Below, piece by piece: positions 51,798-60,381 of a stretch of DNA of 64,000 bases. The notes beneath the pieces are model-generated. The model searched no databases, was not told the DNA's origin, and was given only the letters and a program-made list of their open reading frames with translations. Origin of the DNA: Pirellulales bacterium (GTDB lineage Bacteria > Planctomycetota > Planctomycetia > Pirellulales > JAEUIK01); assembly GCA_019636335.1 (NCBI GenBank), contig JAHBXR010000003.1, positions 124,001 through 188,000 of the forward strand, in the 5' to 3' direction. The translations under genes and the position numbers were made by a program. Position 1 is the stretch's first letter; every line of letters starts with the position of its first letter.

Positions 51798-52721
51798 CTA
51801 TTTGGTTTTCTTCAGCACGACCTCGTTGATGTCCGGCAGCGGTTGTCCCGCAGCGGTTCGATTCAGTGACTTCCACACCAGGGCATCTTCGACCTTGGTC
51901 AGGTAGTTCGTTGCCGTCGTATAGGTGCCCTCGGCCGTGACGCCGAAGAACTCGATGGCCCAACCCCCCGGGCCGGCCGACCAGATGCCCTCGGCCCGTC
52001 CGCCATTCGAATCAAACATCCAGGACATGATGCGCCCCGTCACGGGATCGGCGCCGATGATCTGCGTCGAGGTCGAGACCGTATGGTCCCCCTTGTGAAT
52101 ATGGTAGTTCGCCTCGAGGTAGGCCTTGCCGGCGATCCAATGACAATCGATGTCGACGTGCGTGCCTTCGTGCTCGGCGGTCCACTTGCCCACGAGGAAC
52201 TCGAGATCGGCACGGGTCTCGCTCAACGTCGAGGGAGTGGCGGGCAGATCGCGCACGCTGGCCATCAGCCACTTGTTGTCGCGCCGGACGTGAATCGCCG
52301 TATACCGGCTGCCGGTGGTCGAACCATCTGGGGCGAACGTCACCGTGGCGTGACCATCTTCGACGATCGTGTCGGGCCCCAGTGCCCGCAGGGCATCGAT
52401 CGTAATGGTCATCTTGGCGCCGGGGTGCGCGGCGAAGAATTCCGCGTACTTCTTCTCGAGGGCCTGCTGACCGCTGGTGACGTTGCCCGATTCGTCGATG
52501 AAGTCCCCTTCGAGGGTCCACAGGGCAGCCACGGCCTTGGCGTCGCCGCGATTGAAGGCATCGGCAAAGGCGGTGGCCGTCGCGCGAACGGCCTGATCGG
52601 CCGCTTCCGGCAAACTCGAGACGGGAGCGGCCGGTTTCGCCGCGGGCTTCTGTTGCGCAACGACGCACGTAGCCGCCAGCATCACGGCGGACAGCGTCGC
52701 GAGGCACCACGAACGTTTCAT
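51798..52721 (-). CDS. Secreted SnoaL/DUF4440-like protein
   Basis: A 307-residue protein. After a signal peptide (1-22) and a short Ala/Pro-rich linker, residues about 36-155 form an NTF2/SnoaL-like fold (ATAFADAFNRGDAKAVAALWTLEGDFIDESGN and the following segments), as in the SgcJ/EcaC family. A second beta-rich domain (about 165-300) contains FLVGKWTAEHEGTHVDIDCHW and TGRIMSWMFDSNGGRAEGIW, a pattern seen in calycin-like domains. The role is unknown; it may bind a small ligand. A hairpin with arms GCGCCACT/AGTGGCGC lies between this gene and the glycine-rich gene (near 51731-51751). Confidence 0.75.
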   Translation of the reverse strand: MKRSWCLATLSAVMLAATCVVAQQKPAAKPAAPVSSLPEAADQAVRATATAFADAFNRGDAKAVAALWTLEGDFIDESGNVTSGQQALEKKYAEFFAAHPGAKMTITIDALRALGPDTIVEDGHATVTFAPDGSTTGSRYTAIHVRRDNKWLMASVRDLPATPSTLSETRADLEFLVGKWTAEHEGTHVDIDCHWIAGKAYLEANYHIHKGDHTVSTSTQIIGADPVTGRIMSWMFDSNGGRAEGIWSAGPGGWAIEFFGVTAEGTYTTATNYLTKVEDALVWKSLNRTAAGQPLPDINEVVLKKTK

Positions 52722-52873
52722 GGCGAGTACACCTTGTGACAGCGCATCCCGGCTGGGGGACGCTAGGGGGTGGCAAGTCTCCATCTCGGCAAGCATAGCT
52801 TGCCCTGGCGACCCCCCACGCTCGGTGCAACCCGCTTGATCGGTGCCCAAATCGGCCCTGAACCGAAGCCCGA

Positions 52874-53233
52874 TCAGGCTTCGGCAAGCCAGGCTTGGGC
52901 GTCACCAAGCTGCGAGGCGTCGAAGTAGCGAATCTTGGCCATGGTGAAGGGCTTGCAGACTTGTGCCATCCACTTCTCCCAGGCCTTCTCTCCCACCAGT
53001 GCGATGCGCTCGATCTTGGTGCAATGCGTGGTCGAGAACTTGATATCGTCCCACAGGGCCTTGGCATCCCAGCCGTGAAAGTCGTGGAACTGGGCGAGCA
53101 TGCGCACCTTGCCGTGCTTGGCGATCGCTTCATCGACGAGCGGCACGAACGTCTTGTAGTCCTCGTCGTGCAGCTTACCCGACATTTTGAAGGCGAGCAC
53201 CCGATCGGACGAAGTTGGCAAGGTTTCAATCAT
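52874..53233 (-). CDS. SpoIIAA-like (STAS-related) protein
   Basis: A 119-residue soluble protein of the SpoIIAA-like/STAS fold: VLAFKMSGKLHDEDYKTFVPLVDEAI at the start and the helix FHGWDAKALWDDIKF are characteristic. Family members are small regulatory or lipid-binding domains whose function is mostly undefined. It follows the LssY-type gene by three bases and is surely co-transcribed with it. ATG 53233 is the natural start. Confidence 0.85.
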   Translation of the reverse strand: MIETLPTSSDRVLAFKMSGKLHDEDYKTFVPLVDEAIAKHGKVRMLAQFHDFHGWDAKALWDDIKFSTTHCTKIERIALVGEKAWEKWMAQVCKPFTMAKIRYFDASQLGDAQAWLAEA

Positions 53234-53236
53234 CGT

Positions 53237-54016
53237 TCATTCTCCTGACTGCGCGGCAGTGGGGATGGCAATGTTCTCGGCGATGACCCCGACGTAGAGG
53301 TCGCCGTCGGTGAACCAAGGATCGCCTCCGCCGTTCTTACCCTTCCGTTGCTTGTGGAAGCCAGCTTCAATGTAGCGTTCCGCAAGCTCGCCGGTACCTT
53401 CCAGGCACTGAAAAAGATAATCTCGCTCCTGGTCGATGTCGGGGGCCGTAACGTGGGTAATCTGGCCGGTCCGTCGGCTCAGCCCCACGTGTTCGTCGTA
53501 AATGTCGGAGCCGATCCAGACGGGGCGGCCATCGGTGTCGACCTTGTCGGTCTTCCAGAATCGCACGTGATGCCGCTTGCGCGGGTCGGGACCGACCGGC
53601 TGCTCGAAGGCAAGATCTTCTTTGCGACCGAACAGGTAGAGACTGCTTACCGGGGCATCGTCGTACTCGCGCTTGAGCACCGTGGCCTCGGCGATCTTCA
53701 GATCGGCTCGCAGTCCCAAAGGATCGGCGGGAAACCATTTCGCGGCAAGCATGATCGCCCTGACCTGCGCCTCGGTACCGATCAAGGCCACGTTCAGCGG
53801 ATCGCCCGGCACGCCATCCTTCAATTGCGTAATGCCCGGCACATCGTCGAGAGCGGGGTGGTGACGCATGTAACGCGACCAGAACGTGGGCATCGCAACG
53901 TAAGCGATCGCCAGGTAAGCGACCAGAAACGACAGCGCACCCAGTGCCAGCTTGCGGCGGAGCGTCCACCGCTCGGACGATGGTCGAGGCGGCGAACTTG
54001 GTGGATCGGTGGACAT
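53237..54016 (-). CDS. LssY C-terminal-domain membrane-anchored protein
   Basis: A 259-residue protein with one N-terminal membrane anchor (about 24-43) and an LssY_C-type domain facing outward: NVALIGTEAQVRAIMLAAKW (about 75-94), SLYLFGRKEDLAFEQPVG, HHVRFWKTDKVDTDGRPVWIGSDIYDEHVGL and ITHVTAPDIDQERDYL. The function of LssY domains is unknown; they occur with PAP2 phosphatases and secretion clusters. It is the first of a two-gene operon with the SpoIIAA-like protein. Confidence 0.85.
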   Translation of the reverse strand: MSTDPPSSPPRPSSERWTLRRKLALGALSFLVAYLAIAYVAMPTFWSRYMRHHPALDDVPGITQLKDGVPGDPLNVALIGTEAQVRAIMLAAKWFPADPLGLRADLKIAEATVLKREYDDAPVSSLYLFGRKEDLAFEQPVGPDPRKRHHVRFWKTDKVDTDGRPVWIGSDIYDEHVGLSRRTGQITHVTAPDIDQERDYLFQCLEGTGELAERYIEAGFHKQRKGKNGGGDPWFTDGDLYVGVIAENIAIPTAAQSGE

Positions 54017-54086
54017 TCGAGTTTAATTTAATCCAACAAGAGGGAGCCAGCGGTCGGCCAGTCGACCCCCGGCTTGGCATGGCGAG

Positions 54087-55169
54087 CTAGAACGCCACCG
54101 CAAAGCCCCAGATGCCGATGGTGCGCGGCGAGTTGCTGGTGGTACCGAAGTTGAAGCTGCCCCAAGTGGCGATGCGCCGGTTGATAGTCCAGGTGCCGCC
54201 GACGCCGACGATGTTCTGGCTGGGAATGACCGCGTCGGCGAGAGGCACGCCGGGAAGCACCGGCCGCGGGCGCACATAACCGTTGTAGAAGCCCTGTACG
54301 AAGACCGACAAGCACTCGCTGATATCGCGCTCGAAGGCCCAGTCGAAGCTGGGCTGATAGGCGGTCTGCTGGAACTCGTTCTCGACGCCAGAGATCTGCA
54401 CGTTGTAGTTGAAGCTGATGCCCCAAAACACTTCCTGATCGAACAGCAGGCTGAGCGAGGGTTGCGTGCCCGAACTCAGCGCGGAAGTGCCCAGATCGGT
54501 GAGCAGGTAGATCTCCAGTCCCACGGCCGGCAGAAAGTAATCGCGGTTTTCTTCCCAGCAGTGCAATTTGAGATCGAAGGCCAGCGGATAGAAGCCGGTG
54601 ATGGGGTCGGGCTCGTCCTGCACCGTCAGCCCGCTGGAGAAGATGCGAAACTCGAGATAGTCGGTGACGCCATAGCGAAGCAAGAACGCCCAGCAGTAGC
54701 TCGAGGGCAAATAGGTCGAATCGCCGTAAAAACCCAGGGGCGTATTCTCGACATACACGCGCCCCTTCGGCAGCGTGTAGGGGCTGTTGGGAAAGTTGGT
54801 CGTGTCGGGGCCGGGATTCGTAATGTCGGGATACGAAGGATCCGTCGGCGGCTGTTGCTCGAACGGAATGTCTGGGCGCGATTCGTTGTCACCATTGACG
54901 AAGCCGACGAAGTCGGTGGCGCGGAGCGCGTCGTCGTTGTAGGCGAGAAAGCCCGCGTTGGATGGCAGAGCCGAACGCGTAACCATGAAGGCGAAGTCAT
55001 CGCTCCCGCTCCCAGCGTTTGCCGTCTGATGGGGGCTGGCGAACGTGAGTTGCGAGGCTTGCTGCTGGGCGATGACAACGTGCTCGCTGGCCATCGCGCC
55101 CAATACGAGCGAGATCAACCAGCGAAGGTTGATTCGCGCCAATCGTTGAACGGTAGCCGCGATCGCTCT
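54087..55169 (-). CDS. Outer-membrane channel-like protein (phenol_MetA_deg-type barrel)
   Basis: About 360 residues. An N-terminal export segment (RLARINLRWLISLVLGAMAS) is followed by an Asp/Pro-rich stretch and then alternating hydrophobic strands typical of the barrel named after the meta-cleavage phenol pathway (PF13557): DYLEFRIFSSG, FDLKLHCWEEN, LPAVGLEIYLLTDLG, FWGISFNYNVQISG, CLSVFVQGFYNGY, VGVGGTWTINRRIATWGSFNFG. GTG 55169 gives a compact signal peptide; the open frame extends upstream to 55232. Such proteins are probably outer-membrane channels, but the substrate is unknown. No neighbouring degradation gene was recognised. Confidence 0.65.
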   Translation of the reverse strand, partial: RAIAATVQRLARINLRWLISLVLGAMASEHVVIAQQQASQLTFASPHQTANAGSGSDDFAFMVTRSALPSNAGFLAYNDDALRATDFVGFVNGDNESRPDIPFEQQPPTDPSYPDITNPGPDTTNFPNSPYTLPKGRVYVENTPLGFYGDSTYLPSSYCWAFLLRYGVTDYLEFRIFSSGLTVQDEPDPITGFYPLAFDLKLHCWEENRDYFLPAVGLEIYLLTDLGTSALSSGTQPSLSLLFDQEVFWGISFNYNVQISGVENEFQQTAYQPSFDWAFERDISECLSVFVQGFYNGYVRPRPVLPGVPLADAVIPSQNIVGVGGTWTINRRIATWGSFNFGTTSNSPRTIGIWGFAVAF

Positions 55170-55472
55170 CACCTTGTGGTTCCGCGAGCTTGGGCTGAAG
55201 GCGGTTGTCGCGCAGAGCGAAGTGCGAGGCACCCGGATGGAAGCCCGGGCCAGCTTCCCACGACGACCGCATAACCGTCACCATCGACTCAAACCAATCG
55301 ATAATACGAGCAGATTTGAAATGACCGGGATATCCCGCACAACCGCGCAAGTCGCTCCAAGGAAGATGGCCACACCGAGGCGGGAGGGGCCGAGTTCACC
55401 GCGGATGATCGGATCGAAGTCTCTGGCAAGCTATTTTCTGAGTCCGCTCCCCCCTTGCACTGACGGAGAGCT
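55170..55472. other. Intergenic region, no gene seen
   Basis: Between the barrel gene and the tetR gene 303 bases contain only short frames without recognisable features. If the barrel gene starts at 55232 the gap shrinks to 240 bases. Confidence 0.5.
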
Positions 55473-56108
55473 TCATTGCGTAGCGAGGCATGCGTTTGCG
55501 CTACGAAGTTGATCGGCGAAGAGGCGAGACCAGAGAGCCAGGAAATGTCTGACCCGTTGGGGGTCAGTGAGCAAGTGGACATCGATCGCCATGCCACGCA
55601 GCAGCCACCGTGTCATCAAGAAGATGTCGTGCGGAGCGAACTCGGCATTGGGTGCCGATACAAAGTGCTGAGCGAATGTGACTCGAAGGTACTCTTCCAG
55701 CGTGGGGGCAAGGGACTGCAGGAGCGTGCCAAGACTCTTGTCGCGCCGGCTGGCTACCAGAAACTCCACGTAGACGACATGTGTTCCCGACATGAAGAAT
55801 TCCTGCCAGATTCGTTCCACGAGCTCCTCAGGCTGCCAGCGTGGCGCATCGGCACCGAGCAGCATGTGCAGCCGTTCGAAAACGCGGCCTAAAAGCGTGC
55901 GGGCCGCGTCCAGGATGAGCTCGTTCTTTGACGCGTAATGGTGGAGCAAAGCCCCCCGAGAAACACGCGCTTCGGCGACGATGCGACTTACCGTCGTCTC
56001 GGCATAGCCGTACTGTTCCAGGCAATGCAGTGTGGCGTCAATCAGCCGGAGCCTGGTGGCCTCGCGCCGCTCTTCCTGCGTTTGCCGATTCACCAGGATC
56101 TTTGCCAC
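55473..56108 (-). CDS. TetR/AcrR family transcriptional regulator
   Basis: A 211-residue regulator with the TetR DNA-binding domain: RLRLIDATLHCLEQYGYAETTVSRIVAEA and the recognition helix SRGALLHHYASKNEL (about 39-64). The C-terminal ligand domain (about 75-211) is divergent, so the inducer cannot be predicted. GTG 56108 is preferred as start because AGGAAAG lies five to eight bases upstream. It is divergent from the esterase/OleBC/CHI-like operon, and the 161-base gap contains a 26-base palindrome overlapping the promoter. It very probably represses that operon, perhaps with a fatty acid or lipid-derived ligand. Confidence 0.92.
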   Translation of the reverse strand: MAKILVNRQTQEERREATRLRLIDATLHCLEQYGYAETTVSRIVAEARVSRGALLHHYASKNELILDAARTLLGRVFERLHMLLGADAPRWQPEELVERIWQEFFMSGTHVVYVEFLVASRRDKSLGTLLQSLAPTLEEYLRVTFAQHFVSAPNAEFAPHDIFLMTRWLLRGMAIDVHLLTDPQRVRHFLALWSRLFADQLRSANACLATQ

Positions 56109-56175
56109 GTTCGCTTTCCTGTTCCTATCTACTTGCAATCAATCAACTTATCGGGACAGCGCTTCCTATTCTTGC

Positions 56176-56227
56176 TTGACGCTGGTCGAACGGCAATATA
56201 CAAACAAACCGTACGTACGTATTGTTT
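56176..56227 (+). promoter_or_regulatory. Promoter and TetR operator of the OleBC operon
   Basis: A promoter candidate TTGACG (56176-56181) and TATACA (56197-56202) faces the esterase gene with a 15-base spacer. Immediately downstream, 56202-56227 forms a near-perfect 26-base palindrome: AAACAA and TTGTTT bracket the central CGTACGTACG. This size and symmetry suit a TetR dimer pair that would block transcription. The intergenic position fits both directions, so autoregulation of the tetR gene is likely. Confidence 0.7.
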
Positions 56228-56269
56228 TTTGCGCGCCAACATAAATCGTATCAACCGAGGGCCACCGCG

Positions 56270-57646
56270 ATGCGGAAGGGGATGAGGGCTCGGTATTCGT
56301 TGATGAATGCCGCCGGCACGATGCTTGTGTTCGGATGGGCGTTGTTGTGGGCCACGGGCCTGAAGGCCGCAGAAGGTGGTGCCCCAGACCTACGGGTCGA
56401 AGAACGTATTGAGCTATCGCCTCGACTCATCGAATACAAGCTTTCCACGTCCGCGCTGGCTGAACCTACTTCGGTTCGCGTTCTCTTGCCTCAAAACGTC
56501 GAGGCCGACCGGCATTACCCCGTCCTCTATTTGTTGCACGGTGGGGTTGGCGACTATCGCGATTGGATTCGAGGTGGCGATGTCGAGCGGCTGACACTCG
56601 ATCTCCCTCTAATCGTTGTCATGCCCGACGGCGGAAGGATCGGCTGGTACACGAACTGGTTCAATCGTGGGGCGGGCGGTCAGCCGCTCTGGGAAACGTA
56701 TCACATCGACCAGCTCATTCCCTGGATCGACACCCAGTTCCCAACGGTGGCCACGCGCGAAGGGCGAGCCATCGCTGGTCTCTCGATGGGAGGATTCGGC
56801 GCGATGAGCTATGCGGCGCGTCACCCCGACTTGTTTGTCGCGGCGGCCGCCTTTTCTGGCTACGTCGATATTGGCGACCCGCAGTGCGCCGCTCGACTCC
56901 AAGCCGTGATAGCAGTACAGAAAATCCGTCCCGAGGATGTCTTTGGGAGATATTCCGATGAAACCATTCGCTGGCGCGCACGCAATCCCGTCGACCTCGC
57001 AGAGAACTTGCGGCACCTGACGGTTGTTCTCCGAACCGGAAATGGACGCACGGGTCCAGGCAATCCCCGCGTCGATATTCTTGAACTCGGCGTTCATGTC
57101 ACGATGGAATCGTTGCACACGCGGCTTGACGAATTGAACATCGAAAATATCTGGGAAGACTACGGTCCGGCGGCGCACAACTTTACGCACTGGAAGCGTT
57201 CGCTGGAAAAGACGTTGCCCAACTTCATGGAAACATTTGCGCGACCTCCTGCTCCTCCCGCTGCAATCACCTTCGTGGCCGCTGAGCCGGAGTTCTCTTG
57301 TTACGGGTGGCAGGTGAAGCGGAGCGATGCGGCACTGGCATTCGTCACGCTCAAGAACGCCAGCCGCCAAGGTTTCGAACTCTTGGGCACAGGGGAGGCC
57401 GTCGTCACGACTCCCAGCCAAATGTTCGCGCCAGATGAAGAAATCCTTGTCGTGTTTCACGATGGAAGCGCGCCGCGGGCGCCCAAGACGATGACCGCGG
57501 ATCGAGAGGGAAGGCTTGTGGTGCCAGTCCGGCTGGGGGCCGCCGATGACCCCGCGCCAACACCTCGGAATGTCGCCGTTTCGTTCGAAAGCACGTCCCC
57601 TGGCTCCGCCAGCCTGAAAGCGGAATCGGCGGAGGGGAAACCATGA
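56270..57646 (+). CDS. Secreted esterase of the esterase D/antigen 85 type
   Basis: A 458-residue protein with an N-terminal hydrophobic export segment (about 13-33). The alpha/beta-hydrolase domain (about 65-335) has YPVLYLLHGGVGDYRDWI, the nucleophile elbow GLSMGGFG (S172), DTQFPT and a catalytic-His candidate in AAHNFTHW near 310. The C-terminal 120 residues resemble a carbohydrate-binding or beta-sandwich module. Family relatives hydrolyse acyl esters or act as acyltransferases (antigen 85, feruloyl esterases). ATG 56270 has GAGGG eight bases upstream. It is the first gene after the TetR operator and overlaps the next gene by four bases. Confidence 0.82.
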   Translation: MRKGMRARYSLMNAAGTMLVFGWALLWATGLKAAEGGAPDLRVEERIELSPRLIEYKLSTSALAEPTSVRVLLPQNVEADRHYPVLYLLHGGVGDYRDWIRGGDVERLTLDLPLIVVMPDGGRIGWYTNWFNRGAGGQPLWETYHIDQLIPWIDTQFPTVATREGRAIAGLSMGGFGAMSYAARHPDLFVAAAAFSGYVDIGDPQCAARLQAVIAVQKIRPEDVFGRYSDETIRWRARNPVDLAENLRHLTVVLRTGNGRTGPGNPRVDILELGVHVTMESLHTRLDELNIENIWEDYGPAAHNFTHWKRSLEKTLPNFMETFARPPAPPAAITFVAAEPEFSCYGWQVKRSDAALAFVTLKNASRQGFELLGTGEAVVTTPSQMFAPDEEILVVFHDGSAPRAPKTMTADREGRLVVPVRLGAADDPAPTPRNVAVSFESTSPGSASLKAESAEGKP

Positions 57647-60282
57647 CGATCGGCCAGGAAGTCATCGCACAAGTCGAGCAGTACCAGTCCGGGATATTGA
57701 AAGCCATCGAGTGCAACGGCGTCACCGTTCGATATTCCGACGAAGGAACGGGCCAGCCGTTTCTATTTCTGCATCATGGCGGCGCGAGTCATGCGGTTTG
57801 GAGCGATGTGCGAGAACGGTTGCGAGATGAAGGACGCACGATCGCGATCGACTTTCCCGGCTTCGGCGCGTCCGACAAGCCTCGTCGCTTGCCCGCATCG
57901 AACGCTCTTGTTCGATACGACCTTCCGCTGCTCGTCGAGACCGTGGATCATGTGATTCGCAAGCTTGAGCTCGAACGGCCGATTCTCGTCGGAAACTGCA
58001 TGGGAAGTGCCGCTGCTTTGGCGTACGCGCTCAATTTTCCCGCAGGCGTTGGCGGACTGCTGTTATGCAATGTGCTCACTCAGGCGACGGTTGAGGCGGG
58101 AGAGCTGAGGAAGCTGCTCAAACCCGGACAGTATATTCCCGGGTTACGATGGCTGCTTGCCCAGCAGTTCGAGTGGGGAGCGATGCCCAAGCGGTTCCAA
58201 CGCTGGTCGATCGGGATTCAACTCGCTCCCGGGCAGCAACTCTCCGATCCACTGCAAGAGACGTTCGAACATCTCTATGGGCAACCGTGCCAGCATCGCG
58301 TTCTCAACAACATGGGGGCTTATCTTCCGACTTTCGCGAAGCTGGACTCCGTTCGAAAGCCGTCTGCTTTTCCGCCGACGTGGGTCGTATGGGGCAAACA
58401 CAATCGCATCTTGCCTTGCGACCAGGGAATGGCATTTTGCGAGCAACTGGCTGCCGATCGAGTCGAAGTTCTCGATAGCGGACATTTGCCGATGGTGGAC
58501 CGCGCCGATGAAATCCTTGGTTTGTTGCGGGAATTGACGGCACAGGTGCAGACAGCCTCCCCCGCTTCCGCACCCACCAGTCTTGTATCTCCACGGCGTC
58601 TTCATGAACTGGCGCAAACAACACCAACCGCCACGGCGGTCGTCGAGGCGCCGAGCTCTCGCCGGCCTGAGCGGTGCGTCGACTGGCGAACACTCTGGCA
58701 AATGGCGAATCAATTGGCCTGGGAACTTTGGGAGGCGGGCCTGCGCTCGAGGGATCGCGTTCTGTTGCTCGTTTCGCCGAGCCCCGAGTTTCTGGCTTTA
58801 AGTCATGCCATCAGCAGTATCGGAGCGTCGCTAGTCTTTATCGACGGGGGGCTTTCTCCCGCCGCGATGGCCGATTGCATCCAACAGGCAAAGCCGACCG
58901 CCTTGGTTGGGATACCGAGAGCGCATCTCCTCCGACTGGCCAAGCCGCGGGCTCTCGCGAGCGTGCGTCGCTATTTTTCACTCGCGACGGATCCGGCGCC
59001 GGTTTCGGTGAAGCTTCTGCGGGACTTCGATGGCCGCCTTGGCGTTCCGTTCCCTGCCGTCGAGGTATTGCCCGATTCGCTCGCGGCGATTGTCTTCACC
59101 AGCGGAAGCACCGGCCCTCCGAAGGGAGTCGAAATGAGCTTCCGCAACTTCAACGCCATGCTGACGCGGAGCATCGAGTCGATCGGCGACCAATATGGAG
59201 ACACGGCGCTGATTCTTTATCCGCTGTTTCTACAGATTTTTTCGCTCATGGGCCGAACGTCCGTGTTGCCGGACATCGACTTCTCGCGCCCCACCGCCGC
59301 CGATCCAAAACATATCGTCGAATGCATTCAGCGATACAAAACAACTCTTGGCTTTAGTTCTCCCGCGATTCTCGTGCGCATCGCGGCGTATTGTCAGCGA
59401 CACGGTATCTCGCTCGATACGATGCGAGTATTCTTCGCCGCGGGGGCTCCCATCGCTTATCGCCAGGTAATTGAACCGATCACCAGCGTGATGCCCAACG
59501 GTCGCGTGATCACCCCCTACGGCGCGACCGAAGCGTTGCCGGTGGCCAGCATCGACTCCGAGGAAATTCGTCACGACACCGCCGCACGGACCGATCGCGG
59601 CGCGGGGATCTGCGTGGGCCGGCCGATCGAGCAGGTACAAGTCCGCATCATTCCCATTGCGGATCATCCTCTTCGCAGCATGAACGAGATCGCCGAGTTG
59701 CCACACGGCCAGATCGGAGAGATCTGCGTTGCGGGAGAAAACGTCACGCTCCGCTACTTTGGCCGTCACGAGCAAACGGCCGCCGCCAAGATCGAGGATC
59801 CTCAAGTACCGGGGGGTGTTTGGCATCGCATGGGAGATGTCGGTTATCTCGACGACCAAGGCAGGCTCTGGTACTGCGGGCGCAAGAAGCACCGCGTGGC
59901 GTGCTCGGATCGGACCTGTTTTGCCCAGCAGCCGGAAGGCGTTGCGGATGCGGTCCCCGGCGTGTTTCGTTCGGCCTTCGTCGGGGTCATGAAGAATGGT
60001 CGCACCATTCCGGTTCTTGTCGTCGAGCCGGAAGAGAAGCCACCGCGCTCTTGGGATGTTCTGGCACAGTCCATTCAGAACGAACTGAATGCCCAGGGAT
60101 TTCCGGTTCAGCGAGAGCACATCCTCTTACACGTCGTCCCGTTCCCGGTCGATCCTCGTCACAATGCCAAAATCCATCGCGAACAGCTTGCCGACTGGGC
60201 CAGCGAGAAACTGGGGCTCGGCGTTTCGCAAAAGACCTTCTCCTGGTTCCGGAGAGCCCGAGGCGTTCAAAGTTGGGGCTGA
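57643..60282 (+). CDS. oleBC: OleB-OleC-like fusion: alpha/beta hydrolase plus beta-lactone-synthetase-type adenylating enzyme
   Basis: An 879-residue protein with two domains. Residues 20-300 are an alpha/beta hydrolase: HHGGASHAVW, the elbow GNCMGS with nucleophile position C119, and H281 (SGHLPM); the acid position reads N254 (WGKHNRILP). Residues about 335-879 are an adenylate-forming domain: FTSGSTGPPKG (485-495), TPYGATEALP (624-633), HRMGDVGYL and the late catalytic lysine K843 (RHNAKIHRE). The second domain closely matches OleC, which forms beta-lactones from beta-hydroxy acids. OleB decarboxylates them to cis-olefins, and actinobacterial OleBC fusions are known. Here the hydrolase uses Cys where OleB has Asp, so the reaction may differ. 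Confidence 0.85.
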   Translation: MTIGQEVIAQVEQYQSGILKAIECNGVTVRYSDEGTGQPFLFLHHGGASHAVWSDVRERLRDEGRTIAIDFPGFGASDKPRRLPASNALVRYDLPLLVETVDHVIRKLELERPILVGNCMGSAAALAYALNFPAGVGGLLLCNVLTQATVEAGELRKLLKPGQYIPGLRWLLAQQFEWGAMPKRFQRWSIGIQLAPGQQLSDPLQETFEHLYGQPCQHRVLNNMGAYLPTFAKLDSVRKPSAFPPTWVVWGKHNRILPCDQGMAFCEQLAADRVEVLDSGHLPMVDRADEILGLLRELTAQVQTASPASAPTSLVSPRRLHELAQTTPTATAVVEAPSSRRPERCVDWRTLWQMANQLAWELWEAGLRSRDRVLLLVSPSPEFLALSHAISSIGASLVFIDGGLSPAAMADCIQQAKPTALVGIPRAHLLRLAKPRALASVRRYFSLATDPAPVSVKLLRDFDGRLGVPFPAVEVLPDSLAAIVFTSGSTGPPKGVEMSFRNFNAMLTRSIESIGDQYGDTALILYPLFLQIFSLMGRTSVLPDIDFSRPTAADPKHIVECIQRYKTTLGFSSPAILVRIAAYCQRHGISLDTMRVFFAAGAPIAYRQVIEPITSVMPNGRVITPYGATEALPVASIDSEEIRHDTAARTDRGAGICVGRPIEQVQVRIIPIADHPLRSMNEIAELPHGQIGEICVAGENVTLRYFGRHEQTAAAKIEDPQVPGGVWHRMGDVGYLDDQGRLWYCGRKKHRVACSDRTCFAQQPEGVADAVPGVFRSAFVGVMKNGRTIPVLVVEPEEKPPRSWDVLAQSIQNELNAQGFPVQREHILLHVVPFPVDPRHNAKIHREQLADWASEKLGLGVSQKTFSWFRRARGVQSWG

Positions 60283-60381
60283 CCGAAAACTTCGCATCGG
60301 CATCTTCGCCGTCATGATTTCGCGGGCGGATCTGCCTGGTGATTCGAGAGCGACATTGGCGCCTGGCACGGGAGTAATGCG

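Noticed and set aside
50238..51869. Plus-strand frame of 543 codons opposite the glycine-rich gene
   Set aside because: Antisense of repetitive GGC/GGT codons; Ala/Thr-rich translation is a by-product.
55174..55512. Plus-strand frame of 112 codons
   Set aside because: No family features, no ribosome-binding site, overlaps the ends of two opposite-strand genes.
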